Positions 32,778 through 42,691 of a DNA stretch of 64,000 bases are shown piece by piece. The position numbers and the translations under genes were made by a program. The stretch is from NCBI GenBank assembly GCA_036297385.1, contig JAXJLD010000117.1, positions 1 to 64,000 on the forward strand, in the 5' to 3' direction. The stretch comes from Ventricola sp036297385 (GTDB lineage Bacteria > Bacillota > Clostridia > Christensenellales > Aristaeellaceae). Under the pieces are notes generated by a model that was not told the origin of the DNA, did no database searches, and was given only the letters and a program-made list of their open reading frames with translations. Each line of letters starts with the position of its first letter. The first letter of the stretch is position 1.

Positions 32778-34217
32778 ATGAACAGGAAACTGATAATCGA
32801 TGATGCGCCGGACTACCTGCGCGCGGCGGTGCTTGAGGACGGAAAGCTCTGTGAGATTCATGGAGAAAGCAAAAAGTCCTCCGGAGAAACAGAAAGCATC
32901 TTCTATGGACGGGTGCAGGCGATCAAGCCTTCGCTGAATGCGGCATTTCTGGATATTGGTATGCCGCTGCACGCCTTTTTGCCGCTGGAAGACGGCAGTT
33001 CACTGCGCTGCGGCGAATGGGTCATCGTTCAGGGACAGGCCAAGCAGGCGACGGATACCAAGGGACTGCGTGTCACCCGGACGATTAACCTCGCTGGAAA
33101 ATGGCTTGTGCTGGTACCTCAGCAAACAGGCGTGCGTATCTCCAAGAAGGTAAAGCGGCCCGAATTGCGTGAAGCGCTGATGGATATCATGCAGCCGCTC
33201 TGCCCAGCGGATTGTGGCGTGATCGTTCGTACCGCATCGGAGAGCGTCACGCCGGACGTGCTGGAAGAGGAGCTGCATTCGCTGTATGCAGCATGGCGTG
33301 AGATATGCCAAAAAGCGGCGGGAATGACCAAGCCCGGGCTTTTGCACGCACGGCTTCCGCTTCATATGCGCCTGATTCGGGATCTGCGCGAGATTGAGCA
33401 GATTTACATCAATAGTCAGCTTGGATATGAAGCGCTGCTGGAAGCAAAGCAAGCCCGGCAGATTCCGCCGGAAACCCGCGTTGAGCAGTTCTGCGAAGAT
33501 CGGCAGCTGCTTTTCGATGTGTTTGACTTGGAGACGCAGATTGACAAGGCGCTTCGCAGGCGCGTCTGGCTTCCGTGCGGAGGGTATTTGATCTTCGATT
33601 TTTGCGAAGCGATGACCGTGGTGGACGTCAATTCCGGTAAGATGGTCTTGGGACGCGATCCAGAGCAGGCGGCTCTGCGTGTCAACCTAGAAGCGGCTGA
33701 GGAGATTGCCCGGCAGCTCCGCCTTCGGGACATTGGCGGCATGATTGTGGTTGACTTTATTGACCTGCGCGAAGAGGAACATCGGCGCATACTGACAGCG
33801 CATATGAAAGAAGTGCTTGCAGGCGATCGGGCCAAGACGACGTTGGAAGGCTTGACTAGGCTGGGCCTGATGGAAATGACGCGCAAGCGAACACATACAC
33901 AGCTTCATAAGGCACTGTGCGTTGGATGCAGTTATTGTTCGGGCGACGGTGAAGTGCTTTCCGGCGAGGAAACGGCGCGGCGCGCACTGCGTCAGGTTCG
34001 CAGAATGTATCTCTCCGGACAGCGCGGGCCGTTTGTGGTTCGCTGCGCACCGAGCGCTGCGCAGGCACTGGAATCCATGAAGAACCCATTGAAGGAAATG
34101 CAGGTCTATGCACTTGCGGTTTCCGGGCGCCATATGGAGCGATTTGACATTGAACAGACCAGCGAAGGCGTCCCGATTCCACGGGAGGCCAAGGCGCTGG
34201 AGACGAGGATGAAATGA
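32778..34217 (+). CDS. rng: Ribonuclease G/E
   Basis: A 479-residue endoribonuclease of the RNase E/G family, acting in rRNA maturation and mRNA decay. An N-terminal S1-type RNA-binding domain (FYGRVQAIKPSLNAAFLDIG) precedes the catalytic core. The Mg-binding aspartates are in MTVVDVNSGK and IVVDFIDLREEEH. The Zn-link region reads CVGCSYCSGDG. It lacks the long degradosome-scaffold tail of RNase E. Its start is one base after the DUF2344 stop with no strong ribosome site, so it relies on coupling. It overlaps miaB by ATGA. Confidence 0.93.
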   Translation: MNRKLIIDDAPDYLRAAVLEDGKLCEIHGESKKSSGETESIFYGRVQAIKPSLNAAFLDIGMPLHAFLPLEDGSSLRCGEWVIVQGQAKQATDTKGLRVTRTINLAGKWLVLVPQQTGVRISKKVKRPELREALMDIMQPLCPADCGVIVRTASESVTPDVLEEELHSLYAAWREICQKAAGMTKPGLLHARLPLHMRLIRDLREIEQIYINSQLGYEALLEAKQARQIPPETRVEQFCEDRQLLFDVFDLETQIDKALRRRVWLPCGGYLIFDFCEAMTVVDVNSGKMVLGRDPEQAALRVNLEAAEEIARQLRLRDIGGMIVVDFIDLREEEHRRILTAHMKEVLAGDRAKTTLEGLTRLGLMEMTRKRTHTQLHKALCVGCSYCSGDGEVLSGEETARRALRQVRRMYLSGQRGPFVVRCAPSAAQALESMKNPLKEMQVYALAVSGRHMERFDIEQTSEGVPIPREAKALETRMK

Positions 34218-35644
34218 TGAAAAGACTGGAAGCCATCGAGCTGCCTGCGGCGGAAATTGCACATCAGAAAATGATGATGCGCGAATTTGCCGCCGTGAAA
34301 GACAGACCGCACACCTACTATGTGGTCACCTATGGATGCCAGATGAACGCGCATGACAGCGAAAAGCTGGCGGGTATGCTGCTTGAAATGGGGATGACCG
34401 AAGCGGAAAGCCGGGAAAAAGCAGATTTTGTCATCTTTAATACCTGCTGTGTACGCGATAATGCTCAGCGCCGTGCGCTGGGAAACGTTACATGGCTCAA
34501 AGAAATCAAAAAGACGAGACCGGAGATGATGGTGGCCGTCTGCGGCTGCATGATGCAGCAGCAGGGTATGGGCGAGCAGATTCTCAGGCAGTATCCATTT
34601 GTGGATGTGGCATTTGGCACGCACAACCTGTACCGCTTTGCTGAGCTGATGCTTCAGGCGGTAAAGAGCCGCCGACGCGTTGTGGAGGTGATACAGGACG
34701 ACGAGGGAAGTATCCCGGAAGAACTTCCTGTACACCGCAGCAGCCCTTATCACGCCTATATCACCATCATGTACGGCTGCAACAACTTCTGCTCGTACTG
34801 CATTGTGCCGTATGTGCGCGGCAGAGAGCGTTCTCGCGCATCTGATAGAATTATTGAGGAGGCGCAGCAGCTCAAGGCAGATGGCGTGAAGGAGATTATG
34901 CTGCTGGGTCAGAATGTCAACTCGTATGGCCTGGATGTGGAGGGTGAGCTGAGCTTTGCACAGCTCCTTGAAAAGCTGGACGAGGTGGGCATTGAGCGTA
35001 TTCGCTTTATGACCTCGCATCCCAAGGACATCTCCGATGAGCTGATCGAAGTAATTGCTAAGTCGAAGCACATCTGTCATGCGCTGCACCTGCCTGTGCA
35101 GCACGGCAGCACCCGTGTGCTGGAATCCATGAATCGCCGCTATACGCGCGAAGGCTATCTGGCCCGCGTTCGCTCGATTCGAGAATGTATTCCGGATATG
35201 AGCCTGACGACCGATCTGATTGTGGGCTATCCGGGTGAAACGGAAGAGGAATTTGAAGAAACCTGCTCGCTCGTCAGTACGGTAGGATATGACAGCGCGT
35301 TCACGTTTATCTATTCTCCGCGCATTGGAACGCGAGCGGCCAGTATGCCGGATCAGATTCCTGAGGAGGTCTCCTCGCGCAGGATTCAGAAGCTCATTGC
35401 CATTCAGAAGGACATCACCCGCCGCAACTATGCTGCCTATATCGGTCAGGTTCATCACGTTCTGGTGGAAGAAGCCTCCAAGCGGGATGAGCATCAAATG
35501 GCCGGAAAGAATGAGTACAACATTACCGTCAATTTCCCCGGCGATAGAAGCCTCATCGGCCAGATTGTCTGTGTAAAGATCACATCTGCCGGTGAAAGCA
35601 CATTGCGCGGCGAAATGATCGATGTTACAACGTCTAATGAATAA
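34214..35644 (+). CDS. miaB: tRNA-2-methylthio-N6-dimethylallyladenosine synthase
   Basis: A 476-residue radical SAM methylthiotransferase that adds the methylthio group at A37 of tRNA after MiaA has prenylated it. The UPF0004 domain has the cluster cysteines in TYGCQMNAHDSE, NTCCVRDNA and VCGCM. The radical SAM motif is CNNFCSYC with IVPYVRGRERSR. A C-terminal TRAM domain follows. ATG 34214 overlaps the rng stop. miaA lies in the same run at 40802, so both steps are encoded here. Confidence 0.96.
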   Translation: MMKRLEAIELPAAEIAHQKMMMREFAAVKDRPHTYYVVTYGCQMNAHDSEKLAGMLLEMGMTEAESREKADFVIFNTCCVRDNAQRRALGNVTWLKEIKKTRPEMMVAVCGCMMQQQGMGEQILRQYPFVDVAFGTHNLYRFAELMLQAVKSRRRVVEVIQDDEGSIPEELPVHRSSPYHAYITIMYGCNNFCSYCIVPYVRGRERSRASDRIIEEAQQLKADGVKEIMLLGQNVNSYGLDVEGELSFAQLLEKLDEVGIERIRFMTSHPKDISDELIEVIAKSKHICHALHLPVQHGSTRVLESMNRRYTREGYLARVRSIRECIPDMSLTTDLIVGYPGETEEEFEETCSLVSTVGYDSAFTFIYSPRIGTRAASMPDQIPEEVSSRRIQKLIAIQKDITRRNYAAYIGQVHHVLVEEASKRDEHQMAGKNEYNITVNFPGDRSLIGQIVCVKITSAGESTLRGEMIDVTTSNE

Positions 35645-35672
35645 ACTATAACGATATCAGGAGGAAACAAAC

Positions 35673-36068
35673 ATGAGCAAGGTAACTGATTGCGCCCGCG
35701 AGCTGGGCAAGGCCATCATCGAATCCGAGGAATTCAAGAATATGCAGATTGCGGAGAATGCAGCAATGAGCGATCCGGAGGTTGCCGCTGCGATGGCACG
35801 CTTTCTCGAACTGAAGAATATGCTGGGCGAGGTGATGTGCCAGCCTGATGCAGATGCTAACACCATTTCCATGTATGGTCAGGAGATGGACGAGCTCCAG
35901 CAGAAGATGAACGAGATGGAGATCGTCGATGCGATGACGTCCGCGCGTCAGAAGTTCTCTGAGATGATGAATCAGGTCAACAGCGTGCTGGAGTTTATCA
36001 TTACCGGCGAAGCGCCGCAGCAGGGCGGATGCTCCGGTAACTGCGGAAGCTGCTCTGGCTGCCACTAA
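35673..36068 (+). CDS. YlbF/YmcA-family protein with Cys-rich tail
   Basis: A 131-residue helical protein of the Com_YlbF family; in B. subtilis YlbF, YmcA and YaaT form an iron-sulfur-containing complex that steers RNase Y activity and developmental decisions. Residues 1-112 are alpha-helical (ARELGKAIIESEEFKNMQIAE, VDAMTSARQKFSEMMNQV). The end is GGCSGNCGSCSGCH, with cysteines 120, 124, 127 and 130. Position between miaB and mutS matches B. subtilis ymcA. The start follows AGGAGGAAAC. Confidence 0.88.
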   Translation: MSKVTDCARELGKAIIESEEFKNMQIAENAAMSDPEVAAAMARFLELKNMLGEVMCQPDADANTISMYGQEMDELQQKMNEMEIVDAMTSARQKFSEMMNQVNSVLEFIITGEAPQQGGCSGNCGSCSGCH

Positions 36069-36099
36069 GCGATTAAGATTCCTGTACGGAGGCTGAAAC

Positions 36100-38697
36100 A
36101 TGGCAAAGATGACCCCTATGATGCGCCAGTATCTGGATATGAAGGACAGGTATCCGGGCATGATTCTGTTCTTTCGGCTGGGCGACTTCTATGAAATGTT
36201 CTTCGAGGACGCCAAGCTCGTTTCCCGGGAGCTGGAACTGACGCTGACGGGGAAAAGCTGCGGCATGGAGGAACGCGCACCGATGTGTGGCGTTCCATTT
36301 CACAGCGCTGAAACCTACATCAACCGATTGATCGAAAAAGGATACAAGGTCGCTATCTGCGAGCAGATGGAAGACCCAGCGACGACAAAGGGACTGGTGA
36401 AACGGGACGTCATCCGTGTGGTGACACCCGGTACCGTCATCGAACAGTCGATGCTGGAGGATCGCCGGAACAATTACCTGCTCGCTGTCTGCATGGATGG
36501 TAATCGCGCAGGTTTGGCGTTCGTCGATGTCTCCACCGGAGAGTTCAGTACTTACGAAATCGAAAAAGCGAGTATTCGACTTCAGGATGAGCTGGCGCGT
36601 ATCACACCTAGGGAGATCATCGTCAATGCTGAACTGCCGCAAGATGCGACGTCGCTCCCGTACAGCGTAGAAAACAGCATCCATTTCCAGTATGGAAAAG
36701 CTAAGGCGGCGTTGCTGGAGCATTTTAAGGTGCAGTCCTTGGATGCTCTGGGATTGGAAGGATTGAAGCTGGGTGTGCGGGCTGCAGGTGCGCTGATGAA
36801 GTATCTTCAGGAGACGCAGAAGAATGCACTGGAGCATATCGTCACCATCACGCAATACTTCGATAAGCGCTTCATGATGTTGGATCATACGGCGCGGCAT
36901 AACTTGGAACTGACAGAAACCATGCGCTCGCGTCAGAAGCAGGGAACGCTGCTGGGCGTGCTGGATTATACCTGTACCGCCATGGGTGGGCGTATGCTGC
37001 GCAGCTTTATTGAGCAGCCGCTTGCCGTCAAGGCGGATATCGACCGAAGGCTGGATGCTGTCGAGGCGCTGCAAAAGGCAGACATGACCGCGGATTTGTT
37101 GAGGGAAGAGCTGACACAGGTGTACGATGTGGAGCGCCTGCTCAGCCGCATTTCCTATCGCAACATCAATGCCAAGGATTGCTTGGCGCTGCGTGACTCG
37201 CTATCCCATGTGCCGGCCATCTATGCAGCCGTCCGCGAGCTTGACCCTAAGGGCTTGCTAGGCGAGCTGTTAAGTCAGCTTACGCCGCTTGATGATGTGG
37301 TGGATCTGCTGACGCGCGCTATCAATCCCGATGCGCCCATGCTAATGAGCGAAGGTCACTTCATTCGAGACGGATACCATGCCGAGCTGGACAAGCTGCG
37401 GGAGGCTTCTGCACACGGCAAGCAGTGGATTGCCGATCTGGAGGCCAAGGAGCGCGAACTCACCAAGATCAAGAATCTCAAGATTCAGTACAACAAGGTC
37501 TTTGGTTACTATATCGAGGTTACCAAGTCGAATTACGATCAGGTTCCCTTCCGTTATACACGGAAGCAGACGCTGGCCAACTGCGAACGCTACATGACAC
37601 CGGAGCTTCACGAGATTGAAGAGACGGTGCTGGGTGCGCAGGAGAAGGCGCTGCGGTTGGAGCAGGGGCTGTTTATGGAGATTCGAGATTTCCTCTCTGA
37701 GCAGATACCTCGGATTCAGAAAACGGCCGTAGGACTCAAGACACTCGATGCGCTGCTTTCCTTGGCGATTGCGGCAGTGCGCAATCACTATGTCCGTCCG
37801 CAGATTACGGAGGACGGCGTGATCGACATTGAAAACGGTCGGCATCCTGTCGTGGAGGCTGAGCTGCATGGAGACAATCTCTTCGTGCCAAACAGCACAT
37901 TGATGGATGAAAACGATAACCGTATGCTGATCGTAACCGGCCCCAATATGGCGGGCAAAAGCACCTATATGCGGCAGGTGGCGCTCGTTACGCTGATGGC
38001 GCACATGGGAAGCTTTGTCCCAGCGGACAGCGCAAGGATCGGCGTAGTCGATCGCATCTTCACGCGCGTGGGCGCGTCGGATGATCTGGCGAGCGGGCAA
38101 TCGACGTTCATGGTGGAAATGAACGAGATGGCGCACATTCTTCGCAGCGCAACGGCGCACTCGCTGATTATTCTGGATGAGATCGGACGCGGAACCAGCA
38201 CGTTTGACGGCTTGAGCATCGCTTGGGCTGTGGTGGAATATCTAGTAGACCAGCAGAAAATTGGCGCAAAGACGCTGTTTGCGACGCATTATCATGAATT
38301 GAGCGAGCTGGAAGGCCGGCTGCCGGGCGTGGTCAATTATCGAATCAGCGTTAAAGAGCACGGCGAGGACATCATTTTCCTGCGCAAGATCGAGCGCGGC
38401 GGCGCGGATAAGAGCTTTGGCATCCATGTGGCGCATCTGGCTGGTCTACCCAGACCCGTCATCATGCGCGCACACGAGATTCTGGCACGCCTTGAAACCA
38501 ATGACGTCAATCAGACAAGCATTGGCCAGAATATTCTGGGTGATGAGCTGGATAAGAAACCCAAGCAAGTCAACCTATTTGAAGCGCCTGCCATGGACTT
38601 GGTTGAAGAAATACGCTCGATGGACGTGATGTCTATGACGCCCATTGAAGCGCTGAATACGCTCTTTACGCTGCGCGAAAAAGCACGGCGTGCGTAA
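36100..38697 (+). CDS. mutS: DNA mismatch repair protein MutS
   Basis: An 865-residue mismatch sensor of normal length. The N-terminal mismatch-binding domain has the FYEMFFEDA motif (Phe-X-Glu that wedges into mismatches). Connector, lever and clamp domains follow. The C-terminal ABC-type ATPase has GPNMAGKST, the DDLASGQSTFMVEM signature and LIILDEIGRGTSTFDG. A C-terminal dimerisation segment is present. It precedes mutL by 17 bp in one operon. Confidence 0.97.
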   Translation: MAKMTPMMRQYLDMKDRYPGMILFFRLGDFYEMFFEDAKLVSRELELTLTGKSCGMEERAPMCGVPFHSAETYINRLIEKGYKVAICEQMEDPATTKGLVKRDVIRVVTPGTVIEQSMLEDRRNNYLLAVCMDGNRAGLAFVDVSTGEFSTYEIEKASIRLQDELARITPREIIVNAELPQDATSLPYSVENSIHFQYGKAKAALLEHFKVQSLDALGLEGLKLGVRAAGALMKYLQETQKNALEHIVTITQYFDKRFMMLDHTARHNLELTETMRSRQKQGTLLGVLDYTCTAMGGRMLRSFIEQPLAVKADIDRRLDAVEALQKADMTADLLREELTQVYDVERLLSRISYRNINAKDCLALRDSLSHVPAIYAAVRELDPKGLLGELLSQLTPLDDVVDLLTRAINPDAPMLMSEGHFIRDGYHAELDKLREASAHGKQWIADLEAKERELTKIKNLKIQYNKVFGYYIEVTKSNYDQVPFRYTRKQTLANCERYMTPELHEIEETVLGAQEKALRLEQGLFMEIRDFLSEQIPRIQKTAVGLKTLDALLSLAIAAVRNHYVRPQITEDGVIDIENGRHPVVEAELHGDNLFVPNSTLMDENDNRMLIVTGPNMAGKSTYMRQVALVTLMAHMGSFVPADSARIGVVDRIFTRVGASDDLASGQSTFMVEMNEMAHILRSATAHSLIILDEIGRGTSTFDGLSIAWAVVEYLVDQQKIGAKTLFATHYHELSELEGRLPGVVNYRISVKEHGEDIIFLRKIERGGADKSFGIHVAHLAGLPRPVIMRAHEILARLETNDVNQTSIGQNILGDELDKKPKQVNLFEAPAMDLVEEIRSMDVMSMTPIEALNTLFTLREKARRA

Positions 38698-38714
38698 TAC
38701 AGAAAGGAAAGGAG

Positions 38715-40790
38715 ATGCCGCATTTGGAAGAAAGACCGATTATCAGGCTAAACGAAGAGATCATCGGCAAGATAGCAGCGGGCGAAGTGGTGGAAAGCCC
38801 CGCTTCTGCCATCAAGGAGTTGGTGGAGAACAGCCTTGATGCGGGTGCAACGTGCGTAACCGTAGAAATCCGTGACGGCGGCATTTCCTATTTGCGTGTG
38901 ACCGACAATGGGAAAGGCATTCCCAGCCGCGATGTACGTCTGGCCTTTGAGCGCCATGCAACCAGCAAAATCCGCAAATCGGATGACTTGTTTGACCTAC
39001 ACACCCTCGGCTTTCGCGGAGAAGCGCTTGCCTCCATCGCAGCGGTCAGCAAGCTGGTTCTTACCACGCGCCATGCGGGCGAGGAAACCGGCACGCGCGC
39101 CGTCAACGAGGGCGGTGTGATCAAGTCGGTGGGCGAAGCTGCCAGCCCGCAGGGAACCACCATTGTTGCGCGGGAGCTGTTTTACAACACGCCGGTTCGG
39201 CTCAAATTTCTCAAAAAGCCGGTGACAGAAGCGGCACGCGTGGCAGAGGTAATCGCACGCATGATTCTGTCGCGGCCGGATATCTCCTTCCGTTTGATGC
39301 ATAACAGCAAGCAGGTGTATACCAGCTCCGGCAACGGAGATTTGCGCAGCGCGGTATTCAGCCTATACGGGCGTGAAGTTGCCCACGCCATGATGCCGGT
39401 GCGTGGAGAGGGCGGCGTATCGGTGTCCGGTCTGGTAGGCTTGGGCCTTCAGGCGCGTGCCAATCGTTCCAGACAGACGTTTATTGTCAATGGGCGCACG
39501 ATCCGCAGCACGCTGCTCACGCAGGCTCTGGAGGATGCGTGCCGCGAGCGCGTTACGGTAGGGCATTATCCTATTTGTGTGCTGAATGTCCAGATGCCCA
39601 ATACGATGGTGGATGTCAACGTGCATCCCAACAAGCTGGAAGTGCGTTTTAGCGATGAAAATCTGATTTATCAAGCGGTGAAAGGTGCCATTGCTGACAG
39701 TCTGACCCGCTCGCCGCTGGCCAGCGCACCGCAGATTACGCTGACCAGTGAGCCGGAGCAGAGCCTTGCGAGCACGGTTCGCGTCATCGACACAGAGACA
39801 GAGGACGGCATGGAGCGTGCGCGACAGGCAGTGGCAGAGACGCAGCCAGAAAGCCCGAAGCCGGAGGTACAGGTTCATGTGATCAATGTGCCGCCTGCTA
39901 AGACTTCGCCATCCCCATCTGAAGCGGCAAGCAAAACAGATGAAAGCGCTATGTACCCAACTCCGAGTCAACAAGCTGAATTTACATCGTTCGTGACGCA
40001 GTATTTCGGCGGCGCAGCGCAGCGATCTGCAGTATTGCATGAATCGACTATTCCTGGGCGCATAGAAGATCTGACTGTTCGCCAACCCGCTGCGATGCAA
40101 AATAAAACGCTTCCGGAGGAAGGCTGTTCTGCATCTTTGCCCGAAAAGCCAGAAGCAGCGCCTGTACAAGAAAGCCTGCTGCAGCCTGTCACAGAGGATA
40201 CTACGGATGCGTTGGCAGGGTATAGCGTAATTGGCGTGGCATTTGATACCTATATTATCCTCCAAAATGACAAGCAGCTTTTGCTCATCGACCAGCACGC
40301 CGCACACGAACGCATCCTCTATGAAAAGCTGATGCGGGAAATTGATGCGGGTACAGGTTCGCAGGTATTGATGGTTGCGCAGGTTGTTGAGGTGACGCCG
40401 CAGGATGCAGCTAAAATTGAAACTTATGCAGAGGAGATCAAGGCTGCGGGATTTGACATTGAGCCGTTTGGAGACCATGCCTATCAAATCCGCGCGGTAC
40501 CGAATGTGCTGGGCATACCTCAAAGCAAAAGTGCCTTTTTGGAGATGGTCGATCGTTTGGGCGAGCTGCGTGTCCTATCCACACGTCAGAAGCGGCGTGA
40601 TGCAATTTTGCAGATGGCCTGTAAGAAAGCCATTAAAGGCGGCGACAAGCTGACGATGGAGGAAATCCGACCGCTGCTCGCTGATGTGGTTTCCAGCAGT
40701 GCGCCGCCAACCTGTCCGCATGGCAGACCGTTGGTCGTGACGCTCAGCAGAAGTGAAATTGAGAAGCGCTTCCGGCGCATCAACAATTGA
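38715..40790 (+). CDS. mutL: DNA mismatch repair protein MutL (endonuclease type)
   Basis: A 691-residue GHKL ATPase with a C-terminal endonuclease domain. The N terminus has GEVVESPASAIKELVENSLDAGA, the DNGKGI loop and GFRGEALASIA. A long disordered linker runs from about 335 to 495. The C-terminal domain has DQHAAHERILYEKL and CPHGRPLVV, the metal-site motifs of nicking MutL proteins, so strand discrimination does not depend on MutH. The ribosome site is AAAGGAAAGGAG. The miaA ribosome site follows directly after the stop. Confidence 0.96.
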   Translation: MPHLEERPIIRLNEEIIGKIAAGEVVESPASAIKELVENSLDAGATCVTVEIRDGGISYLRVTDNGKGIPSRDVRLAFERHATSKIRKSDDLFDLHTLGFRGEALASIAAVSKLVLTTRHAGEETGTRAVNEGGVIKSVGEAASPQGTTIVARELFYNTPVRLKFLKKPVTEAARVAEVIARMILSRPDISFRLMHNSKQVYTSSGNGDLRSAVFSLYGREVAHAMMPVRGEGGVSVSGLVGLGLQARANRSRQTFIVNGRTIRSTLLTQALEDACRERVTVGHYPICVLNVQMPNTMVDVNVHPNKLEVRFSDENLIYQAVKGAIADSLTRSPLASAPQITLTSEPEQSLASTVRVIDTETEDGMERARQAVAETQPESPKPEVQVHVINVPPAKTSPSPSEAASKTDESAMYPTPSQQAEFTSFVTQYFGGAAQRSAVLHESTIPGRIEDLTVRQPAAMQNKTLPEEGCSASLPEKPEAAPVQESLLQPVTEDTTDALAGYSVIGVAFDTYIILQNDKQLLLIDQHAAHERILYEKLMREIDAGTGSQVLMVAQVVEVTPQDAAKIETYAEEIKAAGFDIEPFGDHAYQIRAVPNVLGIPQSKSAFLEMVDRLGELRVLSTRQKRRDAILQMACKKAIKGGDKLTMEEIRPLLADVVSSSAPPTCPHGRPLVVTLSRSEIEKRFRRINN

Positions 40791-40801
40791 GGAGGCACGC
40801 C

Positions 40802-41740
40802 ATGAAACCGACCGTGCTTGCGCTTGTCGGCCCAACAGGATCTGGAAAAACGCAGACCGCCATTCGGATCTGCCAAAGTTTGCCTGCTGAAATCGTCTCG
40901 ATGGACTCCATGCAGATTTATCGCGGCATGGATATCGGAACGGCAAAGCCGACGCGGGAAGAACTGGCTGCCGTACCGCACCATATGATCGATATCGCTG
41001 AACCGGACGAGCTATTTACGGTATCCATGTACAGAGATATGGCATACCGTGTTATCGACGACATCCTAAAACGCGGCAAAGTGCCGCTTCTGGTAGGCGG
41101 AACCGGTTTATATCTCCAAGCGATCAGCTATGAGATGAGCCTTGGAGATAAGGGCGCGGATCATGCGCTGCGCGAACGCCTGCAAACTATCGCCACAGAA
41201 CCGGGTGGAGAGAGAAAACTGCATGATATGCTTGCTCAGGTCGATCCGGATAGTGCAGAAAAGCTGCATCCGCACGATGTGCGCCGTGTGATCCGCGCTT
41301 TGGAAATCTATGAAACTTCTGGACGCACCAAAAGTGAGCAGACAGACGTCAGGCGAGAAGGCCCCTACCACGTCAAGGTCTACGGATTGTCGTTGCCGCG
41401 CGATCAGATGTATGCGCGAATTGATGCGCGTGTCAATGAGATGATGGAACAAGGGCTGGTTGACGAAGTAAAAGGGCTGCTCGAGTGTGGTATTCAGCCC
41501 AGGCAAGAAGGCGGCGCGATGCAGGCCATCGGTTACAAGGAGATTGTCAGCGCGCTTCGTGGTGAAATCACGATGGATCGGGCGGTTGAATTGATTCAGC
41601 AAGGATCGCGCAGATATGCAAAGCGGCAATGGACATGGTTCCGTCGTGATCCGAGAACTGTATGGCTGGACTGGACAACCTATTCTACACCTGAAGCGTT
41701 GATTGATGATCTGCTTGGGCAGATGCGCCATGACCTTTAG
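40802..41740 (+). CDS. miaA: tRNA dimethylallyltransferase
   Basis: A 312-residue enzyme that transfers a dimethylallyl group to A37 of tRNAs reading UNN codons; its product is the substrate of MiaB encoded upstream. P-loop GPTGSGKT near residue 10, SMDSMQIYRGMDIGTAKPT, and the GGTGLYLQAI and YAKRQWTWFRRD motifs are present. ATG 40802 follows GAGGAGG; a TTG 15 bases upstream overlaps mutL and is less likely. Last gene of the run. Confidence 0.96.
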   Translation: MKPTVLALVGPTGSGKTQTAIRICQSLPAEIVSMDSMQIYRGMDIGTAKPTREELAAVPHHMIDIAEPDELFTVSMYRDMAYRVIDDILKRGKVPLLVGGTGLYLQAISYEMSLGDKGADHALRERLQTIATEPGGERKLHDMLAQVDPDSAEKLHPHDVRRVIRALEIYETSGRTKSEQTDVRREGPYHVKVYGLSLPRDQMYARIDARVNEMMEQGLVDEVKGLLECGIQPRQEGGAMQAIGYKEIVSALRGEITMDRAVELIQQGSRRYAKRQWTWFRRDPRTVWLDWTTYSTPEALIDDLLGQMRHDL

Positions 41741-41856
41741 TTTATCTGAATAAACAGACTTTTGGTCTAAAATGGAAAATAGATCCGCAGTCTGCTTAAC
41801 TGAGCATGGTTTTTTCGGCGTCTGCATCGCAATAGGTGGCGATAGCAAGAAAAGGC

Positions 41857-41885
41857 TTGAAGATTATACGAAGATGGAGTAAAAT
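41857..41885 (+). promoter_or_regulatory. Sigma-A promoter of xpt
   Basis: TTGAAG (41857-41862), 17-bp spacer, TAAAAT (41880-41885). No purine-riboswitch sequence follows in the 40-nt leader. In the miaA-xpt gap (41741-41927) I see only weak hairpins and no clear terminator. Confidence 0.75.
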
Positions 41886-41927
41886 AGATTTACTTTATTC
41901 TAACTAAGGAAAGGACCCGAGACGAAT

Positions 41928-42500
41928 ATGCAGATGTTGAAGGAAGCCATCCTTCAAAAGGGAAAAGCAATCAATCAGGATGTGCTGCTTGTCGATTCTT
42001 TTTTGAACCATCAGGTGGATGTAGAGCTGATGAAGCACGTGGGCGAAGCGTTTGCCGACTATTTTAAGGGGCGTGGAATCTCTCGCGTCATCACCATTGA
42101 AAGCTCCGGCATTGCACCTGCTGCCTTTACGGCGCTGGAATTGGGCGTTCCGCTTGTCATCATGAAGAAGCAGACTTCCCGGATTATGACGGGCGACCTC
42201 TTGCAGACTACCGTTCGCTCTTTCACAAAAGGAACGAGCTATGAACTAACCATCAAGCGCGAATTCCTCGAGCCGGGCGAGAAGGTGCTGCTGATCGACG
42301 ACTTTCTGGCAAGCGGCGAAGCGGCCTTTGGTATGCTTCGCTTGGCCAAAGATGCTGGCGTTGATGTAGCTGGCATAGGCATCGTCATCGAAAAGGCGTT
42401 TCAGGCGGGTCATCAGCGTTTGGTTGAGGCTGGTTTGGATGTATATTCGCTGGCGCGTGTTCAGTCCATGTCGGAAAATCACATTGAATTCGTCGAGTGA
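41928..42500 (+). CDS. xpt: Xanthine phosphoribosyltransferase
   Basis: A 190-residue purine-salvage enzyme that makes XMP from xanthine and PRPP. The sequence follows B. subtilis Xpt closely in layout: MQMLKEAILQKGKAINQDVLLVDSFLNHQVD at the N terminus and the PRPP-binding motif VLLIDDFLASGEA. It is transcribed alone from a sigma-A promoter and ends at a terminator. Unlike in Bacillus, no guanine riboswitch is apparent and no xanthine permease gene follows. Confidence 0.94.
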   Translation: MQMLKEAILQKGKAINQDVLLVDSFLNHQVDVELMKHVGEAFADYFKGRGISRVITIESSGIAPAAFTALELGVPLVIMKKQTSRIMTGDLLQTTVRSFTKGTSYELTIKREFLEPGEKVLLIDDFLASGEAAFGMLRLAKDAGVDVAGIGIVIEKAFQAGHQRLVEAGLDVYSLARVQSMSENHIEFVE

Positions 42501-42521
42501 TCTTGTCCATGAAAATTGAAG

Positions 42522-42561
42522 GGTTGCGGCCGACCGGAGAAGTCGGACGCAGCTTTTTTTG
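42522..42561 (+). terminator. Intrinsic terminator of xpt
   Basis: Stem GTTGCG-CCGAC / GTCGG-CGCAGC with a small internal bulge, followed by seven T residues. Confidence 0.85.
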
Positions 42562-42647
42562 TGCAAGCAGAAATCTCCATGGAAGCGGGTTGGAATCTCG
42601 TCGCTTTGACCAAATCTCTATGAATGGGTGCAAAACGGAAGCAAATG

Positions 42648-42656
42648 TGTTATAAT
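42648..42656 (+). promoter_or_regulatory. Extended -10 promoter of the maf-mre operon
   Basis: TGT followed by TATAAT (42651-42656) with no clear -35. Transcription would begin near 42663, so initiation at the ATG at 42665 is unlikely. Confidence 0.55.
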
Positions 42657-42691
42657 AAAACCAAATGAAGAAAAATGCGGAGGATGATTCT

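Noticed and set aside
41741..41927. Possible purine riboswitch before xpt
   Set aside because: The promoter leaves only about 40 nt of leader and none of the conserved guanine-aptamer segments are present.
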